DNA from: JAFEBO01 sp050730655
Lineage (GTDB): Bacteria > Planctomycetota > Phycisphaerae > Phycisphaerales > UBA1924
Reading direction: 5' to 3'
Length of the DNA: 64,000 nt
Assembly: GCA_050730655.1 (NCBI GenBank)
Contig: JBOHNL010000014.1
Coordinates: 434,001-498,000, forward strand
Positions within the stretch are counted from its first letter, which is position 1, and each line of letters starts with the position of its first letter. Below, one piece after another: positions 25,709 to 34,132 of the stretch. Below the pieces are notes generated by a model. The model was given only the letters and a program-made list of their open reading frames with translations. It was not told the origin of the DNA and did not search any database. The position numbers and the translations under genes are program-made.

Positions 25709-26182
25709 CTAGTACGCGCGGCCGCGCGCGGCTTTCCATTCGCCGAAGAGACCGGCGCACTCGGTGGTCAGGACGCCTCGTACCGCCTTGGTGCGGCTCT
25801 TGCCGATTCGGTAGACGTCTTCGATCGGGAGCGTGAGCTCGGTGAAGCCGGCCTTCTCAGCGTCGGCGATGGTCGCGCCGCAGTAGACAGCGTCGAGCTT
25901 GCTCCAGTGAATCGCCGAGGCGCACATGGGGCAAGGCTCGGTCGTGGTGTACATCACGCAGCCGGCGAGGTCGATCGATGCGATCGCTTTGGCGGCCTTC
26001 TGGATGCAGACGACTTCGGCGTGCGCGGTCGGGTCGGTGCGCTTCCACACTTCGTTGTGGCCGCCGGCGACGAGCGAGTCGTTGCGCACGACAACCGCGC
26101 CGAAGGGCGATTGCCCGCTCGCGATTCCCTTTCGGGCCTGTTCGATTGCCAATCGCATCCAATGTGAGTGATCCACGTTCAT
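25709..26182 (-). CDS. Nucleoside deaminase (cytidine/deoxycytidylate-deaminase fold)
   Basis: 157 residues from the ATG at 26182; in-frame sequence upstream is not conserved. Zinc-site motifs are intact: TAHAEVVCI (HAE, His ligand and catalytic Glu) and TTTEPCPMCASAI (PCxxC, two Cys ligands). GQSPFGAVVVRNDSLVAGGHNEV and the C-terminal tail resemble the guanine deaminase/GuaD and TadA-like group; length and the ending favour guanine deaminase-like over TadA, but this cannot be settled by eye. It acts on free bases or nucleosides, or on tRNA wobble adenosine if TadA. Confidence 0.85.
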   Translation of the reverse strand: MNVDHSHWMRLAIEQARKGIASGQSPFGAVVVRNDSLVAGGHNEVWKRTDPTAHAEVVCIQKAAKAIASIDLAGCVMYTTTEPCPMCASAIHWSKLDAVYCGATIADAEKAGFTELTLPIEDVYRIGKSRTKAVRGVLTTECAGLFGEWKAARGRAY

Positions 26183-26227
26183 GGGGCCAAGCCTATGAAG
26201 CCTGCACCCGCTATTTCCAAAAACAAA

Positions 26228-26253
26228 GCCCGGCTCGCAGACGCGAGCCGGGC
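26228..26253 (-). terminator. Rho-independent terminator for the helicase gene
   Basis: GCCCGGCTCGC (26228-26238) and GCGAGCCGGGC (26243-26253) are perfect complements with a four-base loop; on the minus strand TTTGTTTTT follows. It lies 22 bases after the helicase stop. Confidence 0.9.
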
Positions 26254-26274
26254 GATTGAAATCAGTTTGATTTC

Positions 26275-27987
26275 TTAGCGGTGCCCGCTCGGACGCGAGT
26301 GAAACCCGCGTGCAGAACGGAACGACTTGGTGCCGCCGTTTGATCCGCCGGAATTGGGTGCACCGTTTGCGACCGGGCCGGCCGAGCGCTCGCCACCGTC
26401 GTTGCGCGGGCGATTCCAACCCGGACGGGACGAATGCGAACGGCCGCCGCCACCGTAGCCGCCGGAGTTGCGCTCTTCGTACGCGCGGCGATCGGCCTCG
26501 CGCTCTTCGGCGGTCGGAGGAACCGGCTCGGGAAGTGCGGGCAGCTGCGTGATCGCGTTGAAGCGCTTGCCGGTGACGCGTTCGATATCACGCATCAGGC
26601 CACGCTCTGCGCCGTCGCAGAAGCTGATGGCGATACCTTTCGCGCCCGCGCGACCGGTGCGGCCGATGCGATGGACGTAGGCCTCGGGCTCCATCGGGAG
26701 ATCGAAGTTGAAGACGTGGGTGATGCCATCGACATCGAGGCCACGCGCAGCAACGTCGGTGGCGACGAGGATGCGTGAGCGACCGGCGCGGAAGCCGTCG
26801 AGAGCGCGCTCGCGCTGGCTCTGGGCCTTGTTGCCGTGGATCGCGACGGCGGAGATGCCGGAACGATTCAGAACCTTTGAAAGCTTGTCGGCACCGTGCT
26901 TGGTCTTGGTGAAGACGACAGCGCGGGTGACTTTGGCTTCCTGCAGGATGTGCTCGAGGAGCGCGGGCTTCATGAGCTTTTGGACCATGTAGAGCGACTG
27001 CTCGATCATCGGGGCGGCAGAGGCGACCGGAGTCACCGCGACCTTGACCGGGTTCTTGAGCAGCGAATCGGCGAGTTTCATGATCTCGCGGGGCATGGTC
27101 GCGCTGAACATCATCGTCTGGCGCTGCGGGCTGAGGAGGCTCACGATGCGGCGGATCGGGGCGATGAAGCCCATGTCCAGCATGCGGTCGGCCTCGTCGA
27201 GAACGAGAATCTTGATCTGGCTGAGGTCGACGTGGCGCTGTTCGATCAGATCGATCAGGCGGCCGGGGGTCGCAACCAGGATGTCGATACCTTCGCGAAG
27301 AGCGCGGACCTGGCGGCCCTGGCTCACGCCTCCGTAGATGCATGTGCCGCGAAGGCCGGTGTGGCGTCCGTATGCCGCGAAGCTTTCGCCGATCTGGTTG
27401 GCGAGTTCACGCGTCGGCGAGAGGACGAGCACGCGGGGCAGATACGGGCCGCGGTGCGTCTTGTCGGCGGGCGTCGAGGTGAGCAGGTGTAGGATCGGCA
27501 GCGCGAACGCGGCGGTCTTGCCCGTGCCGGTCTGCGCGCAACCGAGCAGATCGCTTCCGGCCATCAATGGCGGAATCGCCTGCGCCTGGATGCCGGTGGG
27601 GATCGTGTATCCCTCCTCGATGAGTGCGCGAAGCACGGGCGCCGAGAGATTGAGTTCAGAGAAGAGTTTCGCGTCGGGGATATTGGGCGTGCTCACGGCG
27701 ATGTTCGCCTGAATGACGTCGTCCGGTCCGCCGCGGGCGATGTGCTTGTTCTGATGTGAGCCGCTGCGCGAATCGGTGCGCGACTCGCGATGAGAATCGT
27801 GGTTGGAGTGCTTGGGGGCGTACGAGCGCGGCGCGCCGTGCGAAGACCCGTGCGACGACGAGCCGTGCGACTTGTGCTGCGGCTTGCCGTTTGATGATTT
27901 GTGGTGGGGGTGCGCGGGCTTGTGAGAGCGGGGCGCGTGATTGGAATGGCCGGAATTGCTATGGGACGAGGAACGGGACTGAGGCAT
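26275..27987 (-). CDS. DEAD-box RNA helicase (RhlE/DeaD-like)
   Basis: 570 residues from the ATG at 27987. The first 100 residues are low-complexity Ser/His/Lys-rich; the helicase core starts at LFSELNLSAPVLRALIEEGYTIPTGIQAQAIPPLMAGSDLLG (Q motif). Motif I AQTGTGKT, Ia PTRELANQI, II LDEADRMLDMG, III SATMP, V ATDVAARGLDVDG, VI HRIGRTGRAG are intact. The C-terminus is Gly/Ser/Arg-rich. Such enzymes unwind RNA in ribosome assembly, RNA decay or cold adaptation. A 354-base gap lies upstream, long enough for a regulated leader. Confidence 0.95.
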   Translation of the reverse strand: MPQSRSSSHSNSGHSNHAPRSHKPAHPHHKSSNGKPQHKSHGSSSHGSSHGAPRSYAPKHSNHDSHRESRTDSRSGSHQNKHIARGGPDDVIQANIAVSTPNIPDAKLFSELNLSAPVLRALIEEGYTIPTGIQAQAIPPLMAGSDLLGCAQTGTGKTAAFALPILHLLTSTPADKTHRGPYLPRVLVLSPTRELANQIGESFAAYGRHTGLRGTCIYGGVSQGRQVRALREGIDILVATPGRLIDLIEQRHVDLSQIKILVLDEADRMLDMGFIAPIRRIVSLLSPQRQTMMFSATMPREIMKLADSLLKNPVKVAVTPVASAAPMIEQSLYMVQKLMKPALLEHILQEAKVTRAVVFTKTKHGADKLSKVLNRSGISAVAIHGNKAQSQRERALDGFRAGRSRILVATDVAARGLDVDGITHVFNFDLPMEPEAYVHRIGRTGRAGAKGIAISFCDGAERGLMRDIERVTGKRFNAITQLPALPEPVPPTAEEREADRRAYEERNSGGYGGGGRSHSSRPGWNRPRNDGGERSAGPVANGAPNSGGSNGGTKSFRSARGFHSRPSGHR

Positions 27988-28341
27988 AGAGAGACCAAGC
28001 TCCTTCGTGCCGCCGGCGCGAGGCCATAGCGGACGAATGTTTCGGGCGTTTCCCTGTGCCAAACTGATTGGACAAGTAGTGCCGTACTGGGGTGGAGCGG
28101 GCAGAAAAAGCTCTGACCGCTGCCAGCAGATTCCCAGGACGATCGGTGGGCGAGCAGCCTGAAAAACAGGCATTGCTCAAGCCGAAAGTGCTCATGAGGC
28201 CACTGGCGAGATGGAAGTATAGGCGCCCCAAGGGCTCCGTGTTCGGTTTGCTTGATTCGCGCGGTACGCTGGGAGACGCCTCTCTTATGAGGCGAGCCTG
28301 TGTCCTGGCGCCAGTGCGTTTCAAGAAAGTGGGGGTTCACT
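27988..28341. other. Intergenic region between divergent genes
   Basis: No credible reading frame. It should hold the helicase promoter on the minus strand and the promoter for the secreted protein on the plus strand. A hairpin, CGCCTC/GAGGCG around 28276-28293, lies about 50 bases before the plus-strand start. Nothing else stands out. Confidence 0.4.
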
Positions 28342-29103
28342 ATGCGAATTTCATGTGCGGCCGTGCTCCTCGCGGGTTTTTCAATGTCGGGGGTTTTCGC
28401 GCTTGCTTCTGGTCCGGTGTACTTCACGAGCAAGGCACCATTCGTGGCCGCGACCAATCCGATCTTGGTCGAGGACTTCGAGTCTGCGCCGGCGTCGCAG
28501 ATTCTCGCATCGCTGACGCGCCCGATCGGCACGTTCACTCCGTATGCGGGGACGCCGGGGCCGAATGTCTTTATCAATCTTCCGACGTTTACGAACTTCG
28601 GGGTGCCGGGACAGGTGGGAACAAAGCTGATTACGGCCAACGGTGATGAAGACTTCGAGTTGTTCTTTGAAACGCCGACCAAGAACATCGGCTTTGACAC
28701 CTACCTCAACGAGTTCGGACCCGCGATGATCCGCCTGTACACGGCGGGACACGTGCTGCTCGATACGCACACCCACAATCAGGATCCGACGAAGGTCGGG
28801 TTTTTCGGCGTGGTGAGCGACGTCGCGTTGACGAGCCTCCGCTGGACCACGACGATCGGGCGCAACGTCAACACCGGATACGACAACATTCTCATCGGTG
28901 CTGCCTGCCCGGGCGATCTCAATCACGACGGCTTTGTCGATGACGCCGATTTCGTGCTTTTCGCCGGCGCGTACAACATACTCGACTGCGCCGATCCGTC
29001 GATGCCCGCGGGATGTCCGGCGGATCTGAATGGCGATAGCTTCGTGGACGATGCGGACTTTGTCATCTTCGTCGGCGCGTACAACGCGCTGCTTTGCCCG
29101 TAA
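28342..29103 (+). CDS. Secreted protein with C-terminal dockerin-like repeats
   Basis: 253 residues from the ATG at 28342, preceded by a purine-rich AAAGTGGGGG ribosome binding site. The signal peptide is MRISCAAVLLAGFSMSGVFALA. The middle is a beta-rich domain (LFFETPTKNIGFDTYLNEF, TRLYTAGHVLL-like strands), resembling all-beta secreted lectin- or PEP-CTERM-associated domains. The last 70 residues carry two calcium loops, DLNHDGFVDDADFVLF and DLNGDSFVDDADFVIF, separated by a Cys-bounded spacer and ending in LLCP, the planctomycete dockerin-like tail seen again at 42974. The role is unknown; surface attachment is inferred. Confidence 0.8.
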   Translation: MRISCAAVLLAGFSMSGVFALASGPVYFTSKAPFVAATNPILVEDFESAPASQILASLTRPIGTFTPYAGTPGPNVFINLPTFTNFGVPGQVGTKLITANGDEDFELFFETPTKNIGFDTYLNEFGPAMIRLYTAGHVLLDTHTHNQDPTKVGFFGVVSDVALTSLRWTTTIGRNVNTGYDNILIGAACPGDLNHDGFVDDADFVLFAGAYNILDCADPSMPAGCPADLNGDSFVDDADFVIFVGAYNALLCP

Positions 29104-29200
29104 TTTTCGTGGTGCGGCCATCATTTGAATCTCGAGTTGCGTGGGGTGGATTCGATCTTTCTGTGATTCAGGGCGAATCCGTTCGTGCTATCTTGAGCCC

Positions 29201-29860
29201 ATGCTCTGCCGCCTGACGGGGAAACTCGAATCTGTACACGAGACGGCGGCGGTCATTGCGTCGCCGGACGGGTCGTCTGCGCGCGAGGTGTTGCTTCCGG
29301 CGTATGTGGCCAAGGCGCTGGCTTCACGCGTCGGGCAAACCGTCACGTTCAGCACGCTTGAGTATCTCGAAGGACAGGGGCAGGGGACGAGTTTCATTCC
29401 GAGGTTGATCGGGTTCACGGCGGCGCGGGATCGGGCGTTCTTTGAAGTGTTCACGACGGTGAAGGGGATTGGGAACAAGAAGGCGCTGCGGGCGATGGCG
29501 GTCGAGCCGGCGGTGATCGCGCGGGCGATTGCGTCGCGCGACGCCGCGGCACTTGTGAAATTGCCGGAGATCGGCAAGCGGATGGCGGAGACGGTGATTG
29601 CGGAATTGCACGGGAAGGTGGAGAGCTTCCTGAGCGAGCAGGAACTGAACTCGCTTGAGATCAAATCGGGGTCGATGGCGATCCCTTCGCGGCTGAGTCC
29701 GATTGCGGAAGAGGCAGTGACGGTCTTGACGACGCTGGGCGAGACGCGGGCGGATGCGGAACGGCGGGTGGCGCTGACGCAGGAACGGGCGGCACGCGCG
29801 GGAAAAACGCCGAAGACGGCGGATGAGTTGGTTGCGGCGGTGTTTGCGGGTGGGAGTTGA
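29201..29860 (+). CDS. ruvA: Holliday junction branch migration protein RuvA
   Basis: 219 residues from the ATG at 29201 (MLCRLTGKLESVHETAAVIA). Residues 1-65 form the OB fold, with two helix-hairpin-helix motifs at VKGIGNKKALRAM and LPEIGKRMAETVIAEL, and a C-terminal helical domain that contacts RuvB (LGETRADAERRVALTQ). RuvA binds four-way junctions and loads RuvB. ruvB and ruvC are not adjacent; ruvX, a Holliday-junction resolvase-like gene, is 4.3 kb away. The C-terminal domain starts with SRLSPIAEEAVTVL, the usual linker site. Confidence 0.93.
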   Translation: MLCRLTGKLESVHETAAVIASPDGSSAREVLLPAYVAKALASRVGQTVTFSTLEYLEGQGQGTSFIPRLIGFTAARDRAFFEVFTTVKGIGNKKALRAMAVEPAVIARAIASRDAAALVKLPEIGKRMAETVIAELHGKVESFLSEQELNSLEIKSGSMAIPSRLSPIAEEAVTVLTTLGETRADAERRVALTQERAARAGKTPKTADELVAAVFAGGS

Positions 29861-30416
29861 AGAGGTCAACACGGAGGGCCACGGAGAACCACGGAGGAAG
29901 ACGCGGAGAAAGGCAGTTCACCACAGAGACACAGAGACACAGAGACACAGAGACACAGAGGCACGGAGGAAGGCGGGAGGATTTTGGGTTGGGTGCGTGG
30001 TGTTGGCGTGGGAAATGATGACCGGGGTTGGATTACGCGGCGAGGGGGATTGGGTCGGGGAGTGGGCGTGAAACGTCGGCGGGGCTGAGCGGCGGATGGG
30101 CTTGGGCGCGGGGGTTTAGAAAAACGCGGGGTGGTTTCTGTGGCACGCTTTCAGCGTGCGGAGATTTCACGGACGTGGACCGCGGGTGTCGCTCGAAACT
30201 CGCTCTACCCGCGGCTCGAATCTCTTCAGCCCATTCGGGCTGAAAGACAGGCGTGCGCAGCATTCAACATTGCCGCGCTTCGCGATTGTCGCGATTCGTG
30301 GCACGATGGCAGAACTTCGTTTGAGAATGGGAGAAGGAAAGAAGCGGCTCGCAAAAACTTTTAGAGCTACGGCGAAGGATTCGACGCGCCGAGAAGTGCG
30401 AGCTGTCGCCCAGTAT
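29861..30416. repeat. Repeat-rich intergenic region of 556 bases
   Basis: No gene. 29865-29922 holds degenerate CACGGAG units; 29923-29960 is a tandem array of the octamer ACAGAGAC, 4.75 copies; 30143-30244 holds three successive perfect hairpins (GCACGCT/AGCGTGC, CCGCGGGT/ACCCGCGG, TTCAGCCC/GGGCTGAA) that together look like one structured element. Elements of this kind are familiar from planctomycete intergenic DNA, but that is recollection, not a search result. Confidence 0.7.
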
Positions 30417-31322
30417 TTAAGCTGCGACGGGGACTGCATCGGGGAGTGGGTTTGAGAGTTCGCCGGGATTGATTAGGTCGAATGATGATGCGATGCGGGA
30501 ATTTGTCGGACTTGCGGATTCGGGTGCGGATGCGGGGTTTGCGGCTGGATGTTCGATTGGCTGGGCGAACTGCGAGTGAGCTTGACTTGTTGCGAGGGGA
30601 AGTTCTGCGGGTGGCGAGGTGCTCGGCACGGGATTCGTTGCTGCGGCTGGCGCGTGGGCCGACGCGATCGCATCGAGATCAGCGTGATCGAAGGCGTGCC
30701 AGCTTGCGGTGTGCTCGTGGGCGGTGCAGGAACGATGAACGGGCGCTCGCGCTTCGTCGGAAGCTTGCGCGGCCGGCTGAGATTCGAGTTGATCGTGTGC
30801 CGCGGTGTTTGCGATCGGCGCTGGGGCGAGTTCATCACGTTGTGAATCGGGGCTCAACGCGGACGGCTGGTGGGGCCGAGCGCGGAGCGTCACTTCGGGC
30901 GGAGGTTTGATGTTCGGATTGGGGAGGAGGCTTTCGGGGTTCGGGGTGCTGTGAGCGGTGCGGGTGAAGAGCTTGCCCTTGGCGGGCTTTTCTGCGGCGC
31001 GGCTTTGGCGGAGGAGATCGGAGGCGGCGCGGCGGCGTTCGGCGCTTGAGCCTTCGGAGGCGCAGACCTCGCGAAGGGTGGACATGGCGGGGATCCGCGA
31101 GGCGAGGGCGAAGAGTCGGGTCTGGTGCTGGATGGACTCTTCGTAGTCGCGGATGGCGGCGCGGGAGTCTTCGGTGCGGATGAAGTTGAGGATGGTCTGG
31201 ACGGGGACTTGGAGCGCGCGAGCGATCTGGACGAGCGGGACGCCCTCCAGGTAGAAGGCGAGCAGAGTTGCCTCATCGGCGGGCGCGGGCATTTCGATCT
31301 GGACGGGCTTGAGAGATTCCAT
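30417..31322 (-). CDS. HTH-like protein with Pro/Ala-rich tail, unknown function
   Basis: 301 residues from the ATG at 31322. Residues 15-55 look like a helix-turn-helix: DEATLLAFYLEGVPLVQIARAL followed by a QVPVQTILNFIRTEDSRAAI helix pair, like the recognition part of a repressor or resolvase. The next 60 residues are helical with Arg. From about residue 120 on, the chain is Pro/Ala/Ser-rich and disordered, with STPNPESLLPNPN looking like a translated intergenic repeat. A promoter with TTGCAA and TATTCT ends six bases before the ATG, so the mRNA may be leaderless. Function is not known; the tail may make alignment misleading. Confidence 0.55.
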   Translation of the reverse strand: MESLKPVQIEMPAPADEATLLAFYLEGVPLVQIARALQVPVQTILNFIRTEDSRAAIRDYEESIQHQTRLFALASRIPAMSTLREVCASEGSSAERRRAASDLLRQSRAAEKPAKGKLFTRTAHSTPNPESLLPNPNIKPPPEVTLRARPHQPSALSPDSQRDELAPAPIANTAAHDQLESQPAAQASDEARAPVHRSCTAHEHTASWHAFDHADLDAIASAHAPAAATNPVPSTSPPAELPLATSQAHSQFAQPIEHPAANPASAPESASPTNSRIASSFDLINPGELSNPLPDAVPVAA

Positions 31323-31356
31323 TTCAATAGAATACGGTTTTTGATTGGTATTGCAA
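31323..31356 (-). promoter_or_regulatory. Candidate sigma70-type promoter, possibly leaderless
   Basis: On the minus strand, TTGCAA (31351-31356) and TATTCT (31329-31334) are 16 bases apart, and the start codon at 31320-31322 follows six bases after the -10 box. Transcription would then start at or within a base or two of the ATG. The region 31323-31519 is notably AT-rich compared with its neighbours and also contains the upstream region of the plus-strand SPFH gene. Confidence 0.4.
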
Positions 31357-31519
31357 GTCAGTAATTGGATTTTGTTTGGTATCTTTCGAAGTCCTTCACT
31401 GCAATGGCTTTGCGTCCTGATCGCGGTGAAACCAGGCGAATCGGCTTCCCAATATGGTATTGAAGTGATATCATTTTAGTAGCAAGTGAGAGTCACTGGA
31501 CGTCGAAAAGGGGAAACCG

Positions 31520-32419
31520 ATGACCAACGAATTTGCGGCCAAGACCATTCCGGGTGGGCGAGTTCTTGCGGGCTGCCTGCTGGCGTTCATTCCGATCGGG
31601 GCGGTGTTCGCGTATGCGCTCAACAAAGGCGCGCCGACGCACAACGTGCCGCCGCAGTACGCGCTGCTGGCGATTTCGATGGTGTTCTTGAGCATCCTGA
31701 ACGTGATCATGCTGGCGGGGCTGACGATCATCCAGCCGAACACGGCGCGGGTGGTGATCTTCTTTGGCAGCTATCACGGGACAGTGAAGACGTCGGGGTT
31801 CTGGTGGATCAATTCGCTGGCGAAGAAGCCGAGCATTTCGCTTCGCACCAACAACATGGTGACGCCGACGATCAAGGTGAACGACGTTCGGGGCAACCCG
31901 ATCGAGATCGCGGCGGTGGTGGTGTGGCGGGTCGAGAACGCGGCGCGGGCGACCTTTGACGTTGCGAACTTCAGCAGCTTTGTGGACACGCAGTGCGAGT
32001 CGGCGCTGCGGCACCTGGCCTCGGTGTATCCGTACGACACGGGCATCGAGCACGAGACTTCGCTGCGCGGGGCGACGGACGAGGTGAGCAAGGCGCTCGC
32101 GACCGAATTGCAGGAGCGCGTCGCGAAGGCGGGTGTGACAATCGAAGAGACGAGGCTTTCACACCTGGCGTATGCGTCGGAGATCGCGGGCGCGATGCTG
32201 CGGAGGCAGCAGGCCGACGCGATCGTGGCCGCACGCTTCCGGATTGTGGAGGGCGCGGTGGGGATGGTGGAATCCGCGCTTCAGGAACTGGAAAAAAGCG
32301 GCACCGTGAAGCTGGATGATGAGCGCAAGGCGGCGATGGTGAGCAACCTGATGGTGGTGCTCTGCGGCGATCATGGGGTGCAGCCGGTGGTGAATGCGGG
32401 GACTCTTTACAACGGTTAG
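31520..32419 (+). CDS. SPFH/Band 7 domain membrane protein
   Basis: 299 residues starting after AAGGGG (ribosome binding site eight bases upstream). Two membrane segments at residues 13-32 and 43-65 precede the SPFH domain: IIQPNTARVVIFFGSYHGTVKTSGFWWINSLAKKPSISLRT, VRGNPIEIAAVVVWRVENAARATFDV, and a C-terminal helical part with EETRLSHLAYASEIAGAMLRRQQADAIVAARF. The helical end with repeated Ala and Glu matches the oligomerising stalk of the family. It forms membrane-associated ring complexes. The downstream ribbon-helix-helix gene is a regular partner of this subgroup in other bacteria (established knowledge, weakly held). Confidence 0.88.
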   Translation: MTNEFAAKTIPGGRVLAGCLLAFIPIGAVFAYALNKGAPTHNVPPQYALLAISMVFLSILNVIMLAGLTIIQPNTARVVIFFGSYHGTVKTSGFWWINSLAKKPSISLRTNNMVTPTIKVNDVRGNPIEIAAVVVWRVENAARATFDVANFSSFVDTQCESALRHLASVYPYDTGIEHETSLRGATDEVSKALATELQERVAKAGVTIEETRLSHLAYASEIAGAMLRRQQADAIVAARFRIVEGAVGMVESALQELEKSGTVKLDDERKAAMVSNLMVVLCGDHGVQPVVNAGTLYNG

Positions 32420-32439
32420 GGAGTGAGAAGAGGCTGGAG

Positions 32440-32485
32440 AGTGAAATAGCCAAAGAGTCAAATGGCCAAAGGGCCAAATAGATGC
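32440..32485. repeat. Degenerate CAAAGGGC-type tandem block
   Basis: The units AGCCAAAGAGTCAAATG and GGCCAAAGGGCCAAAT repeat with period about eight to ten. The same vocabulary occurs at 34083-34122 and 47388-47420. It lies between the SPFH gene and the ribbon-helix-helix gene. Confidence 0.6.
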
Positions 32486-32540
32486 AAAGAGAAACACCGC
32501 TTGGGTCGGTTCGCAGCGATTGAAAGAGAAGACGGGATTC

Positions 32541-32738
32541 ATGGCTGAAGACCGCAAGTCCATTTTGCTTCGGATACCGCCGGATCTGTGGGAGCAGATC
32601 AACGGCCTCGCGCAGAGCGAGCTGCGGTCAACGAATGCGCAGATGGAGTTTTTGTTGAGGGAGGCGTTGAAGAGGCGGGGGATGGGCGAGAAGGTGGAGC
32701 CGCTGAGTGATTCTCCGGCAGGATCCGGCGGCGGTTAG
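32541..32738 (+). CDS. Ribbon-helix-helix (Arc-type) small protein
   Basis: 65 residues from the ATG at 32541. KSILLRIPPDLWEQINGLAQSELRSTNAQMEFLLREALKRRG is the Arc/MetJ-type ribbon-helix-helix: one strand followed by two helices with the Asn-containing turn. It should bind DNA as a dimer. It lies 121 bases after the SPFH gene and is not paired with a toxin gene. The C-terminal tail is Gly/Ser-rich. Repression of its own transcript with the SPFH gene is the likeliest role, by inference. Confidence 0.75.
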   Translation: MAEDRKSILLRIPPDLWEQINGLAQSELRSTNAQMEFLLREALKRRGMGEKVEPLSDSPAGSGGG

Positions 32739-32830
32739 AACGCGCTCGATTTGCGAGCGGCTCTTGCGAGTGCCTTGACGTGGTTCTGGGGCTTTTTTGC
32801 GAGGATGGTTGCAACCGCGTCCCGCGCTGC

Positions 32831-32850
32831 GCTTGGGCTCGTACGGCAAG
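32831..32850 (+). repeat. Dispersed 20-base repeat, copy D
   Basis: GCTTGGGCTCGTACGGCAAG on the plus strand. The block 32808-32830 (GTTGCAACCGCGTCCCGCGCTGC) extends the similarity to copy B. It lies about 90 bases upstream of manC. Confidence 0.8.
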
Positions 32851-32941
32851 GTGCTGGTGAATTGAGCGGACGTGTCGCGAACGCTGCCAATCTTGCCGGA
32901 AGGCGTGGCAATTTCGCCGGATGGCCGATATCTTCCGACCA

Positions 32942-34078
32942 ATGCGATACGCGATGATCATGGCGGGGGGAGCGGGCACGCGCTTGTGGCCAATGAGCCG
33001 CAAGGAGATGCCCAAGCAGCTCATCAAATTCATTCAGCCCAAGGGTGGTAACGGCGAGGCTTCGAAGTCGCTGCTTGAGATCGCGGCGGATCGGCTCGAG
33101 GGTGTTGTCCCGTCAGACAAGAGGTTCATCTGCACGAGTGAAGGGTTTCGATCGGTCATCAAGCGCGATCTGCCGGCGTTTACGGATGAGCGGATTATGG
33201 GCGAGCCGGTGGGGCGCGACACGGTGAACGCGGTTGGGTTTGCCGCGGCGATCTTTGAGAAGCTGGATAAGAACGCGGTGTTTTCGGTTTTGACGGCGGA
33301 TCACATCATCGAGCCGCAGGATGTGTTTCGCGAGCGGATGGATCTTGGGTACAAGCTGGTTGAGGCTGATCCGAAGCGGCTGGTGACGTTCTCGATCAAG
33401 CCGACGTTTGCCGCGACGGGGTATGGGTATGTCGAGCGCGGCACGCCGATCCGCAATGTGCCGGGATGCGAGAAGGATGGCAAGTCGCTCGCGTTTCATG
33501 TCGCGCGGTTTGTGGAGAAGCCCGATCTGCCTCGCGCGCAGGCGTATTTGCAGTCGGGTTCGTTCAACTGGAACAGCGGCATGTTTGTGTGGAAGGCATC
33601 GACCTTCCTCGAGGCGCTCAAGAAGTTCAAGCCGGAGAGCCACGCCGGGATGATGGAAATTCAGAAGGCGTGGGGGACAAAGACGCAGCAGGAGACGATC
33701 GCACGCGTCTATCCCAACTTGCCGAAGATCAGCGTCGATTTCGCGATCATGGAGCCGGCGAGCAAGGACAAGGACTTTTCGGTTTGCACCGTGCAGATGG
33801 ATGTGAACTGGCTGGATGTCGGTTCGTGGCCGAGCTACGGAGAGACGCTGAATGCGGATGCCGCGGGAAACCGCACGGCGAACGGATCCGGCGTTTCGCT
33901 GATCCATCAAGGCAAGAACAACCTGATCGTCAACGGCGGCAAGAAGCACACGGTTGCGCTGCTTGGCGTTGAAGACCTGATCGTGATTCACACCGAAGAT
34001 GCGACGCTGATTATGCCCAAGAGCAAGGCAGAAGAGTTGAAGAACCTGCATGTGAATGTGGAGGAGAGGCTGAAGTAA
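32942..34078 (+). CDS. manC: Mannose-1-phosphate guanylyltransferase
   Basis: 378 residues from the ATG at 32942 (MRYAMIMAGGAGTRLWPMSR); an ATG at 32921 adds seven residues. The nucleotide-binding signature is GGAGTRLWPMSRKEMPKQL, with FSVLTADHIIEPQDVFRERM and FVEKPDLPRAQAYLQSGSFNWNSGMFVWK as the mannose-1-phosphate guanylyltransferase-specific motifs, and a C-terminal left-handed beta-helix-like end with IVNGGKKHTVALLGVEDLIVIHTEDATLI. It makes GDP-mannose for capsule, LPS or glycoprotein synthesis. No type II phosphomannose isomerase domain is attached. It stands alone. Confidence 0.93.
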   Translation: MRYAMIMAGGAGTRLWPMSRKEMPKQLIKFIQPKGGNGEASKSLLEIAADRLEGVVPSDKRFICTSEGFRSVIKRDLPAFTDERIMGEPVGRDTVNAVGFAAAIFEKLDKNAVFSVLTADHIIEPQDVFRERMDLGYKLVEADPKRLVTFSIKPTFAATGYGYVERGTPIRNVPGCEKDGKSLAFHVARFVEKPDLPRAQAYLQSGSFNWNSGMFVWKASTFLEALKKFKPESHAGMMEIQKAWGTKTQQETIARVYPNLPKISVDFAIMEPASKDKDFSVCTVQMDVNWLDVGSWPSYGETLNADAAGNRTANGSGVSLIHQGKNNLIVNGGKKHTVALLGVEDLIVIHTEDATLIMPKSKAEELKNLHVNVEERLK

Positions 34079-34082
34079 GGCA

Positions 34083-34122
34083 AAATCGCAAATTGGCAAA
34101 TCGCAAAGCGCCAAATGAAGAG
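34083..34122. repeat. Degenerate CAAAT/CAAAG repeat block before ruvX
   Basis: AAATCGCAAATTGGCAAATCGCAAAGCGCCAAATG lies between manC and ruvX and includes the ATG at 34115. The presence of the repeat argues that the true ruvX start is the next ATG, 34133. Confidence 0.5.
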
Positions 34123-34132
34123 TGTGATTCCC

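Noticed and set aside
29861..30416. Insertion sequence or transposon remnant in the repeat-rich gap
   Set aside because: No transposase fragment, terminal inverted repeats or target duplication were seen; only short tandem and hairpin elements.
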